Assembly: GCA_031969915.1 (NCBI GenBank)
Contig: DALYJJ010000140.1
Location: forward strand, 1 to 14,769
Direction: 5' to 3'
From: DALYJJ01 sp031969915
GTDB lineage: Bacteria; Acidobacteriota; Terriglobia; Bryobacterales; Bryobacteraceae
Length of the DNA stretch: 14,769 nucleotides
Shown: one piece after another, positions 1 to 6,035 of the stretch
Position numbering within the stretch: position 1 is the stretch's first letter
How the letters are laid out: every line of letters starts with the position of its first letter
Notes under the pieces: model-generated
Seen by the model: the letters and a program-made list of their open reading frames with translations, nothing else
Database searches by the model: none
Told to the model about the DNA's origin: nothing
Translations under genes and position numbers: made by a program

Positions 1-376
1 CGGCCGGTTCAGGCTGCTCCTCAACGAGGTGGAGGTCGTGCCGCCGGACGAGGACGGCGCGCCGCCGCGCTACGGGCAGAAGACGGCCGTGGAGATCGCC
101 GCCCGCCCGGATGGGCTGACGGCGTTGTTCGGCGGTGAAACGGGATTGCCCATTCGGCAGGACGCCCAGGTGTGGCTCGGAAAACTGCCCGCCGGGGGAA
201 GCGTGGCATTCGAACATGAGGCTTCGCGCGGAGCCTGGATCCAGATGGTGCGCGGCTCGGTCACCGTGCTGGGCGAATCTCTGCAAACCGGCGATGGGGC
301 GGCGATCGACGGCGCCGAACGATTCGTCATCGCCGCCGGCGAGGACGCGGAGTTCCTCCTCTTCTCGCTGCGGTGA
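1..376 (+). CDS. Pirin-family bicupin (YhaK/quercetin dioxygenase-like), C-terminal part, 5' truncated
   Basis: The reading frame is open from base 2 of the window, so the start lies upstream; the first in-window GTG at 29 is an internal codon. About 124 residues remain and end at a TGA at 374-376. The segment 'QDAQVWLGKLPAGG' followed by 'RGAWIQMVRGSVTVLGE', 'LQTGDGAAI' and 'AGEDAEFLLFSL' matches the C-terminal cupin half of YhaK-type pirins. In these proteins the metal-binding residues lie in the N-terminal cupin, which is outside the window, so catalytic competence cannot be judged. Some family members have quercetin 2,3-dioxygenase activity in vitro, but the physiological role is usually unknown. 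The gene converges on the aldehyde dehydrogenase with 7 bp between stop codons and no visible terminator. Family assignment is confident; substrate is not. Confidence 0.85.
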   Translation, partial: GRFRLLLNEVEVVPPDEDGAPPRYGQKTAVEIAARPDGLTALFGGETGLPIRQDAQVWLGKLPAGGSVAFEHEASRGAWIQMVRGSVTVLGESLQTGDGAAIDGAERFVIAAGEDAEFLLFSLR

Positions 377-383
377 GGCGGCG

Positions 384-1805
384 CTACACGTTCCAGGTGA
401 CCAGCTTCACTTCGGTCATCTCCTCAATGGCGTAACGAGGTCCCTCGCGCCCCGTGCCGCTCAGTTTCACGCCGCCATACGGCATGTGATCGAGCCGGTA
501 CTGCGGGACCTCGTTGATATGCAGGCCTCCCACGTGGATCCGGCGGGCGGCGCGGAACGCCTTCTCCAGATCCCGGGTGTAGATGCCCGCCTGGAGGCCG
601 TAATCGGACCGGTTGACCAACTCGATGCCTTCGTCGAGAGAGCGGAAGGCGTTGATCGCCACCACCGGTCCGAACGCCTCATTGGCGACGATCTGGGTCT
701 CGGCGGGGACATCGGCGAGCACGGTCGGTTCCAGTGTTGCGCCGGTCCGCCGCCCGCCCGCGATGAGACGCCCGCCGGCGCTTCGGGCTTCACCCACCCA
801 GGACTCGACGCGCGCGGCTTCGCGTTCGGTGATCAGGGAACTCACCTCGGTCGCCGCTTCGAGCGGGTGACCGATCTTCAGCCGCGCCGCCGCCGCTGCG
901 AAGCGGTCCACGAACTCGGAGTGAATCCTCTGGTGGGCATAAATGCGCTGGACGGAGATGCAGACCTGTCCGGAATGCGCGAAGGCCCCGGTGACGCAGC
1001 GAGGCAGCGCCGCTTCATGGTCCGCGTCTTCTTCGAGAATCACCGCGGAGTTGTTTCCCAACTCGAGCGTCACGCGTTTCAGGCCCGCCAGGTTGCGAAT
1101 GCGAAGACCGACTTCGGCACTGCCGGTGAAGGTCACCATCGCCACTTTGGGGTGAGACACCAGCCGGTCGCCGATCACCAGGCCCGGACCGGTGATGACG
1201 TTCAGCGCGCCGGCGGGCAGCCCGCAGGCGGCGAACAGGTCCGCCATCAGCAGCGCGCTGAGCGGCGTGGCCGAGGCGGGCTTGTGAACCACGGCGTTGC
1301 CGGCCGCCAGCGCCGGCCCGATCTTGTGCATGCTGAGATTCAGCGGGAAATTGAACGGAGTGATGGCCGCAATCACCCCCAGGGGTTCGCGCACCGTCAT
1401 GCCCCAGCGGCCTCTGCCGCCCGGCGCGGCGTCCATCGGGACCACTTCGCCGGCCAGGCGGTGCGCCTCTTCAGAGGAGAACAGCAAGGTCTGGCAGGCC
1501 CGGTCCACCTCGGCAAGAGATTCCCGGAGCGGCTTCCCGCATTCGGAAGCGACCACGCGCGCGAACTCGTCTCTTCGGGAGGCGAGCGCTGCCGCGGCAT
1601 TGCGCAGGATCGTCGAGCGCTCGTCGCGAGTCATCTCGCGCAGCACCGCGGCGGCGGCGGCGGCAGCCTCCACACCGGCGTCCACGTCCTCCGGCGCGGC
1701 CTGAAACACCACCGCGACGGGAGTGCCGTCAAACGGCAACCGAACCACCTGGCGGGCCGCGGTGGTTACCGGCTTGCCGGCGATGCGCATCGGATACTCG
1801 GTCAT
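384..1805 (-). CDS. NAD(P)-dependent aldehyde dehydrogenase (lactaldehyde/GapN-like subgroup)
   Basis: The product has 473 residues, the normal length for the soluble ALDH superfamily. It oxidises an aldehyde to the acid using NAD(P)+ in the cytoplasm. The visible active site is complete: the oxyanion Asn at about N152 in 'ITPFNFP', the cofactor-binding Lys at about K175 in 'VVHKPAS', the 'FTGSAEVG' Rossmann segment at about 226-233, the general-base Glu at E248 in 'LELGNN', the nucleophile C282 in 'GQVCISVQRIY', and E376 in 'NEAFGPV'. The E248-C282 spacing of 34 equals the family spacing. The 'GQVCISVQRIY' context is typical of the lactaldehyde, phosphonoacetaldehyde and GapN-related clades rather than betaine or succinate-semialdehyde enzymes. 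Asn replaces the second Gly of the usual 'ELGG'. The ATG at 1805 lies 15 bp after the stop of the upstream YdjM-type gene, so the two are probably co-transcribed. The true substrate cannot be read from the sequence. Confidence 0.93.
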   Translation of the reverse strand: MTEYPMRIAGKPVTTAARQVVRLPFDGTPVAVVFQAAPEDVDAGVEAAAAAAAVLREMTRDERSTILRNAAAALASRRDEFARVVASECGKPLRESLAEVDRACQTLLFSSEEAHRLAGEVVPMDAAPGGRGRWGMTVREPLGVIAAITPFNFPLNLSMHKIGPALAAGNAVVHKPASATPLSALLMADLFAACGLPAGALNVITGPGLVIGDRLVSHPKVAMVTFTGSAEVGLRIRNLAGLKRVTLELGNNSAVILEEDADHEAALPRCVTGAFAHSGQVCISVQRIYAHQRIHSEFVDRFAAAAARLKIGHPLEAATEVSSLITEREAARVESWVGEARSAGGRLIAGGRRTGATLEPTVLADVPAETQIVANEAFGPVVAINAFRSLDEGIELVNRSDYGLQAGIYTRDLEKAFRAARRIHVGGLHINEVPQYRLDHMPYGGVKLSGTGREGPRYAIEEMTEVKLVTWNV

Positions 1806-1820
1806 TCGTTTCGGATCGTA

Positions 1821-2822
1821 TCACCGATTCGCGGACCCGCCACCCCTGCCGAGCGGACCGAAATCGAACTTCGTTTCGGTTACCCGGAGATTGCTGTCGA
1901 CCACGCAGGAGAGCGCGAAGCGGTCCACGGGCGGATCGGCGAAGCGCAGGTCCATCAACGTGACGCGCATCGCGCCCTCCGGATTGCCGGCGGGGAGCAC
2001 CCGCCAGTACGGCCATTGGACGAAACGCAGGAACGCCTGGTAATCGGGATGGCCCTGGGCCGTTTCGAGCGGAGGGGACGGTTCGGGATAGTAGAGCAGC
2101 ACACCCGCGGTGGGATCGAAGTCGCGGGCCAGGTTCACTGGAAGAACACGCACGAAGTTGTCGCCCTCCACTACGCCGCGCCACGACAACGGGTTCACGG
2201 GGTCTGGAACGGCCAGCACGCGGCGTGGCGCGGCACCTTCGTACAACCGTGCTTGCAGAGTCTCGACGGCGCGCTGATGCAGCAGGTAGCGCGCGAAATC
2301 ATAGCCGGCGAACAAGAGGAGCGCGAAGACCGCGGCGCCCGCGCCGGTGGACGCTTTCGCGCCGATCTCCCCGCTCACCAGCCGGGACAACACCGGGGCG
2401 GCAACGCCCATTAACAGAAACGCCCAGATCCAGAGATCGAAGACGTGCGTGACGTCCAGCCGGTGCCACGAACTCTGAAACGGCTCCAACAGGCGGATAC
2501 CGTAAACGTTCGTCCAATCGAGAAGCCAGTGGCTGGCGACGCCGAGGGCGGCCACCAGGAACATCGGCAACGTGGGACGGCGGCGCGCCGCCAGCGCCAC
2601 CAACAACACTGCCAAAACCGCCATCACGGGCGTGGCAGCGATGGAGTGCGTGATGCCCCGATGGTGCTGTAGGTATTGGATCGGTGTAAGCAGGCCACTA
2701 ACGATGTCGATGTCGGGGATGTTCGCCGCCACCAGGAGAACGGGGGTGGCGAGCGGCGTCAGCTTGCGCAACCCGGCGCGGCTGAGGAGAACACCGGTAA
2801 GAGAGTGCGTAAGATTATCCAT
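1821..2822 (-). CDS. Membrane-bound metal-dependent hydrolase, YdjM/DUF457 family
   Basis: The 333-residue product begins 'MDNLTHSLTG', the hallmark start of the YdjM/DUF457 family of predicted integral-membrane metal-dependent hydrolases. The putative metal ligands are visible: H6, D37 and D39 in 'NIPDIDI', H54 and H59 in 'HRGITHS', and H98 and D102 in 'HWLLDWTN'. Hydrophobic segments lie at about 25-45, 62-80, 85-105, 130-150 and 170-187. The last 140 or so residues are soluble and rich in Pro, Trp and Tyr; they make this protein longer than E. coli YdjM and probably face the periplasm. The family was named as hydrolase by motif only, and related proteins in other bacteria are LexA-regulated; no LexA box is evident here. 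The ATG at 2822 has only a weak upstream purine stretch (GGGAAC). The aldehyde dehydrogenase follows after 15 bp. Natural substrate unknown. Confidence 0.88.
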   Translation of the reverse strand: MDNLTHSLTGVLLSRAGLRKLTPLATPVLLVAANIPDIDIVSGLLTPIQYLQHHRGITHSIAATPVMAVLAVLLVALAARRRPTLPMFLVAALGVASHWLLDWTNVYGIRLLEPFQSSWHRLDVTHVFDLWIWAFLLMGVAAPVLSRLVSGEIGAKASTGAGAAVFALLLFAGYDFARYLLHQRAVETLQARLYEGAAPRRVLAVPDPVNPLSWRGVVEGDNFVRVLPVNLARDFDPTAGVLLYYPEPSPPLETAQGHPDYQAFLRFVQWPYWRVLPAGNPEGAMRVTLMDLRFADPPVDRFALSCVVDSNLRVTETKFDFGPLGRGGGSANR

Positions 2823-2924
2823 GCCCAGTTCCCAAGTTAGGTGATTTCACCCAGCTTCTGTGCGGTAGGGCGCAGGGGCTGGCGATTTTCGCCACACATA
2901 CTGTGCTTTTTTCGAAGTTGCACG

Positions 2925-2953
2925 TTGGCAATCGTTTTGCAATGTCTGATAAT
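2925..2953 (+). promoter_or_regulatory. Predicted sigma70-type promoter for an intergenic small RNA
   Basis: A -35 hexamer TTGGCA (2925-2930) is separated by exactly 17 bp from a -10 hexamer GATAAT (2948-2953). Each differs from consensus at one position. The start predicted 6-8 bp downstream falls at about 2959-2961, exactly where the first hairpin begins. A T-run lies further upstream at 2907-2912. No plus-strand protein gene follows, so the promoter would serve the non-coding RNA described below. Inferred from sequence only. Confidence 0.6.
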
Positions 2954-2959
2954 GACCCT

Positions 2960-3035
2960 AGGCCGCCGGGAACTTCCTCCGAGCCGGCGGCTTATCCCAG
3001 GGCCGGATCCCTCCGAGTTCGGCCCTGTTTTTCTT
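2960..3035 (+). ncRNA. Candidate double-hairpin small RNA with anti-Shine-Dalgarno loops
   Basis: I do not recognise this as a named RNA family. The sequence shows two consecutive hairpins. Hairpin 1 pairs 2959-2969 with 2984-2994 (11 bp with one G-U; core GCCGCCGG/CCGGCGGC) around a 14-nt loop at 2970-2983. Hairpin 2 pairs 2998-3005 with 3020-3027 (CAGGGCCG/CGGCCCTG) around a 14-nt loop at 3006-3019. Both loops contain CCTCCGAG, complementary to CUCGGAGG and thus to Shine-Dalgarno sequences. A promoter fits immediately upstream, and hairpin 2 is followed by a U-tract, giving a unit of about 75 nt with little else in it. It lies between two minus-strand genes and ends 6 bp short of the glycosyltransferase stop codon. 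The twin C-rich loops recall the 'cuckoo' RNAs of Alphaproteobacteria, but only by analogy. No credible ORF fits the element. Confidence 0.6.
2998..3035 (+). terminator. Rho-independent terminator (plus strand)
   Basis: An 8-bp GC-rich perfect stem, CAGGGCCG at 2998-3005 and CGGCCCTG at 3020-3027, is followed directly by TTTTTCTT at 3028-3035. On the minus strand the hairpin is not followed by a T-run, so it is oriented to end plus-strand transcription. No plus-strand protein gene precedes it, which supports the small-RNA reading. It also forms the second hairpin of that RNA. Confidence 0.75.
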
Positions 3036-3041
3036 CCCCGC

Positions 3042-4106
3042 CTACTGAACCGATTCCGCGGCGATCTGCGCTCCGGCCACAAGCTCCGTGTACGTTGCAT
3101 ACAAGCCCGCGCCGAAGCGATCCCAGGTGTATTGGCGTGCGAGTACCGCGTTGGCCTGGCCCGCCTTCGCGCACGCCTCGCGGTCCAACCAAAGGCGCTG
3201 TACGGCTTCGATCATCGCCCTCACGTCCGTGGGCTGGACGGCGCAGCCCTCGAACGGCAGGGGGATGGATGAAACCACCGCGCACCCACACGCCATGGCC
3301 TGCACCAGCGCGTAGCCGAACGTCTCGGCCTTCGACGGAAGCAGGCAGATGCGCGCGCGGCCGGCCAGGTTCGGCAGATCATCGGCACGATTGTTGGCGT
3401 AGGGAATGACGGTCACGTTGGAAGGCGCCTGCGAGCGGATCGCCCGGTCTTCCGGACCCCACCCGTACAGCCAGAATGGAATCTCCGGCAGCGCCCTCGC
3501 CACCTCCAGGACTTCGAAAACGCCCTTGCGGCGATCGAATTTGCCGTTGAAGAGCACTACGTCCTCTTTTTCGAGCGGGGTGAGGCGGCGCTGGTCGACG
3601 CCCGGGTACAGAACGCGCGGCCGCCGCGACCGGATGCCGAGGTCGCGCGCGCGGTCCAGCGAATAGTCGCTGACGTAGAACAGCGCATCATAATCCGCTT
3701 CCAACTGGTACCGTTCGAAACGCTCCCACAGGTAGCCCATAGGGAATGCCTTCATGTTTCGCCATTCCCTTCCGAAGAGCCCGACCACGAAGCACGAAAC
3801 CGGCTTGCCCAAGCGCCGTCCGGCACGCAGGGCCGGGAGGCAGGCGTGATAGTTGAAGGTCTGAATCAGGTCCACCGAGGCTGCCTCGCGCTCGATCGCC
3901 TGGCTGGCGAAGTTGAGCCCGTATCGCGGAATCCGGAGGCGCTTGACGGGCACGCCCTCATACTCGGTCACATCCGAATAGCCGGTGGTCAGCACGCGCA
4001 CATCGGCCCCTCGGCGCTGAATGGCCTTTGCCGCTTGCCAGACAAAGATCTCGCCGCCCCCACGCACCTCCGGCGGGAACAGTTCGTGCACGAAGAGGAC
4101 CCGCAC
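3042..4106 (-). CDS. Glycosyltransferase family 4 (GT-B fold)
   Basis: The product transfers a sugar from a nucleotide donor to an unidentified acceptor, probably at the cytoplasmic face of the inner membrane. I prefer the GTG at 4106 because it gives 'MRVLFVHELFPP', the normal first beta strand of a GT-B fold (354 residues), with a GGGGAAG stretch 6 bp before it. The frame stays open to a GTG at 4130 (362 residues), which has no ribosome-binding site. In the longer numbering, a glycine loop 'RGGGE' (23-27) begins the N-domain; 'VLYPGVD' (173-179), 'FNGKFDRRKG' (194-203) and 'LPSKAETFGYALVQAMACG' (264-282) form the donor-binding domain. The GT4 EX7E motif reads E269-x7-Q277, so the second Glu is Gln. 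It is the last gene of a minus-strand group after the oligogalacturonide lyase. Donor and acceptor cannot be told. Confidence 0.88.
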   Translation of the reverse strand: MRVLFVHELFPPEVRGGGEIFVWQAAKAIQRRGADVRVLTTGYSDVTEYEGVPVKRLRIPRYGLNFASQAIEREAASVDLIQTFNYHACLPALRAGRRLGKPVSCFVVGLFGREWRNMKAFPMGYLWERFERYQLEADYDALFYVSDYSLDRARDLGIRSRRPRVLYPGVDQRRLTPLEKEDVVLFNGKFDRRKGVFEVLEVARALPEIPFWLYGWGPEDRAIRSQAPSNVTVIPYANNRADDLPNLAGRARICLLPSKAETFGYALVQAMACGCAVVSSIPLPFEGCAVQPTDVRAMIEAVQRLWLDREACAKAGQANAVLARQYTWDRFGAGLYATYTELVAGAQIAAESVQ

Positions 4107-4183
4107 TAGACGCTTCCCCGGCGTGCGCACTGGATCAACACACTCAACAGGTGGATGCCCCCCCTGGCATGCAACCTTCTATC

Positions 4184-5323
4184 TTACGAGAACTGGACCG
4201 ATTGGCTCATCTCCGGCAGGTCGAGAACGTACACCTGAGTGGTACCGGTACGGTCACTGGCAAAGGCAACGCGCCGTTCGTCGAACGAGAACGACGGATG
4301 CGGATGGGTCCACTGGGGGCCGTAGACCGTGTCCGTGCCGGCTTCCATCCAACTCAACGCCTTGCCCGTGAGTGCGGTGCTGCGGGCGCGGGCGAAGTCC
4401 TCGGGAAGCGCGTATCGCGAAGTGCGCCACTGCGAACCCTGATTCGAGGCCTCGCTCAGGCAGAGATGGTGGCGGCGCCCGGTGGCGGTTTCGATGAGGA
4501 ACAGGCCCAGGTCGGGGTGGTTCGTGTCACACAGCACGAGGGTACCGGCGCGGTTCGGAGTGATGTGCCAGGCGTTGAATTCGGCGATCCGGGTCCGCTC
4601 GCGTGTCGCCCAGTTCATGCGCCAGAGAGCGTGGGGCCAAACGGTGTAGACCAAGTCGCCGGTCCGGCCGAGGAAGGTTTCGTGGACGATGAACTCGTCG
4701 TTGCCGTGCTGGTAGAGGCACTCCAGGCCGGAGCCGTCGCGGCGGACCCGGAACATGCGCGGAGCGGGGTCGGCCGCAAACTCGATCCATTCGGGCTCCA
4801 GCGGATGGAACTGCGGATGGATCACGGTGCGCTCGAAGGGAATGATGTGCCAGTCGCGGCCGCCCAGCCGGCCGGCGGCGAGCCCATGGCGGCCGTCCTT
4901 CTTCACCGCGGCCACCGCCCACTCTGCGTCCGCGCTGAGCGAGGGCTCGCCGAGCGAGGCGTCGCCGAGGTCTGCAATCAGGGCCTCCTCGAGCGATCGC
5001 AGGTGGATGGTCCAGAGTTGCCCGCCCCGCACAAAGAGCACCCGGACACCATCCGGGTGGATGGCCGGGGAGAACGGATGGATGGCGGGACCATCGGTCA
5101 GTTGGCAAATGGGGCCGTCCGGAAACCCGGTGACTTCGAAGAGTTGGGCAGTCCCCGTGCGGTACGAGGTGAACAACAACGAGCTGCCGTCCGGGGCAAA
5201 CGGGCTTTGCAGAAAGTAAGTGGGATGGCTGATGGCTGGGTTCGAGGTCAGCCGATGAACGAGGGCTCCCGCAGCAGTGTCCCGGTGGGTGGAGTGCTCG
5301 GACGGGAAGAGGCTGCCCTTCAC
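4184..5323 (-). CDS. ogl: Oligogalacturonide lyase (polysaccharide lyase family 22)
   Basis: The 379-residue product matches the PL22/oligogalacturonate lyase family in length and pattern. These enzymes are cytoplasmic seven-bladed beta-propellers that split unsaturated di- and oligogalacturonides from pectin into 5-keto-4-deoxyuronate. WD40/TolB-like propeller segments are visible at about 42-64 ('PDGSSLLFTSYRTGTAQLF') and 345-368 ('DERRVAFASDRTGTTQVYV'). The Q337-x2-H340-x-H342 cluster in 'QWTHPHPSF' matches the Gln-His-His metal (Mn) ligands I recall for the family; H269 in 'DTNHPD' may be the fourth. No signal peptide is present, consistent with cytoplasmic action. Translation starts at GTG 5323, with GGAG nine bases upstream and 13 bp after the methyltransferase stop, so the two are likely co-transcribed. 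No other pectin-pathway gene (KduI, KduD, transporter) lies nearby. A TolB-like protein of another role is the main alternative. Confidence 0.85.
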   Translation of the reverse strand: MKGSLFPSEHSTHRDTAAGALVHRLTSNPAISHPTYFLQSPFAPDGSSLLFTSYRTGTAQLFEVTGFPDGPICQLTDGPAIHPFSPAIHPDGVRVLFVRGGQLWTIHLRSLEEALIADLGDASLGEPSLSADAEWAVAAVKKDGRHGLAAGRLGGRDWHIIPFERTVIHPQFHPLEPEWIEFAADPAPRMFRVRRDGSGLECLYQHGNDEFIVHETFLGRTGDLVYTVWPHALWRMNWATRERTRIAEFNAWHITPNRAGTLVLCDTNHPDLGLFLIETATGRRHHLCLSEASNQGSQWRTSRYALPEDFARARSTALTGKALSWMEAGTDTVYGPQWTHPHPSFSFDERRVAFASDRTGTTQVYVLDLPEMSQSVQFS

Positions 5324-5336
5324 CGCGTGGCGCTCC

Positions 5337-6002
5337 TCATTGCACGTTTTTCCGGAAGATCAGGATGTGCTGCCAGGGGAGGCGATCGCTGATTGCCTTC
5401 TGCAGCTTGAACCCTTCCGCTTCCAGTTCCCTCTTCGCCTCGGTGACGGTCATCTTGTGCTCTTCGCGAATCGGAATCCAACTGTCTTCCTTGCGGAACT
5501 CGATGAGCACCAGGCGGCCGTCCGCTTTCAACGCCTGCCGGATCAGCGCGAGCATGAGCTGCGGCTGGTCGAACTCGTGATACACGTCCACAAGCAGCGC
5601 CAGGTCGATCGATCCGTCGGGCAGCCCGGTGCCGCCACGCGGCGAAAGGACCGCTTCGTAGTTCGCCAGACCGGCCGCGTTCATGCGCTTCTTCAGACGC
5701 GCCAGCATCCCGGGCTGAATCTCCGTGGCGTACACCTTGCCCTCAGGACCGGCCAGCCGCGCCAGCTTTTCCGTGTAATATCCGACGCCCGCGCCGATGT
5801 CGGCGAGCACCATGCCCGGCTTGATGTCGAGGAGCTTAACCGCCAGGTCCGGGTTCTCTTCGCGCACGCGCTCCGGCCGCTCCAGCCAGTCCGCTCCCCC
5901 CATTCCCATTACGGGGGCGATCGCCCGCCCGGTCACCGGATGAGTGCCTTGCGCGAAAGCGGCGGCAGCGGAGAGAATAGCGGCCATCAAGCGGTGGTTC
6001 AT
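5337..6002 (-). CDS. SAM-dependent methyltransferase with N-terminal signal peptide
   Basis: The 221-residue product has a probable Sec signal ('MNHRLMAAILSAAAAFAQG', cleavage near residue 17) followed by a class I Rossmann methyltransferase. The conserved lead-in 'MGMGGADWLERPERVREE' (32-49) and motif I 'LADIGAGVGYYT' (66-77) are characteristic of a family widespread in Acidobacteriota and Planctomycetota. The acidic end of beta 2 is E94 ('YATEIQPGM'), and 'LLVDVYHEF' (136-144) forms the motif IV region. Substrate is unknown. An exported SAM-dependent enzyme is odd because SAM is a cytoplasmic cofactor, so the N-terminus may be a membrane anchor or the protein may act in an unexpected way. 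It is the first gene of the minus-strand group that continues into the oligogalacturonide lyase, and is divergent from the lipoprotein at 6036 with only 33 bp between start codons. Confidence 0.87.
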   Translation of the reverse strand: MNHRLMAAILSAAAAFAQGTHPVTGRAIAPVMGMGGADWLERPERVREENPDLAVKLLDIKPGMVLADIGAGVGYYTEKLARLAGPEGKVYATEIQPGMLARLKKRMNAAGLANYEAVLSPRGGTGLPDGSIDLALLVDVYHEFDQPQLMLALIRQALKADGRLVLIEFRKEDSWIPIREEHKMTVTEAKRELEAEGFKLQKAISDRLPWQHILIFRKNVQ

Positions 6003-6035
6003 CGGCTATATTTCTAAAGAGTACCAACCACTCCA
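6003..6035. promoter_or_regulatory. Short AT-rich divergent intergenic region, probable promoters
   Basis: Only 33 bp separate the start codons of the methyltransferase (minus) and the lipoprotein (plus). The stretch is AT-rich against a GC-rich background. On the plus strand TATATT at 6007-6012 is a 5/6 match to a -10 element and would start transcription about 16 nt before the lipoprotein ATG; no good -35 lies at 17 bp. On the minus strand no clean promoter pair is visible. Neither gene has a strong Shine-Dalgarno sequence here. Confidence 0.4.

Noticed and set aside
1649..1672. GCG-rich triplet run resembling a microsatellite
   Set aside because: It encodes the alanine-rich helix near residues 45-55 of the aldehyde dehydrogenase and is in frame; ordinary coding sequence.
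135..2414. Very long plus-strand open frame (759 codons) across the aldehyde dehydrogenase and YdjM genes
   Set aside because: It lies antisense to two genes with clear family motifs, has a His/Arg/Gly-rich low-quality composition and no recognisable domain. It is a codon-composition shadow of a GC-rich genome.
2881..2893. GGCGA-TTT-TCGCC hairpin upstream of the YdjM gene
   Set aside because: Only a 5-bp stem with a 3-nt loop and no T-run; too weak to call a terminator or operator.
2841..3272. Plus-strand frame of 143 codons crossing the intergenic region into the glycosyltransferase
   Set aside because: It begins near the intergenic region but runs antisense into a real gene, lacks a ribosome-binding site, and would be cut by the terminator at 2998-3035. 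The hairpins explain the region better.
4155..4170. ATGCC/GGCAT dyad between the lyase and glycosyltransferase genes
   Set aside because: A 5-bp stem without a T-run on either strand; could be chance and does not support a terminator.
4028..5392. Plus-strand frame of 454 codons opposite the oligogalacturonide lyase
   Set aside because: Antisense to a gene with conserved PL22 features; no domain, no ribosome-binding site and unnatural composition.
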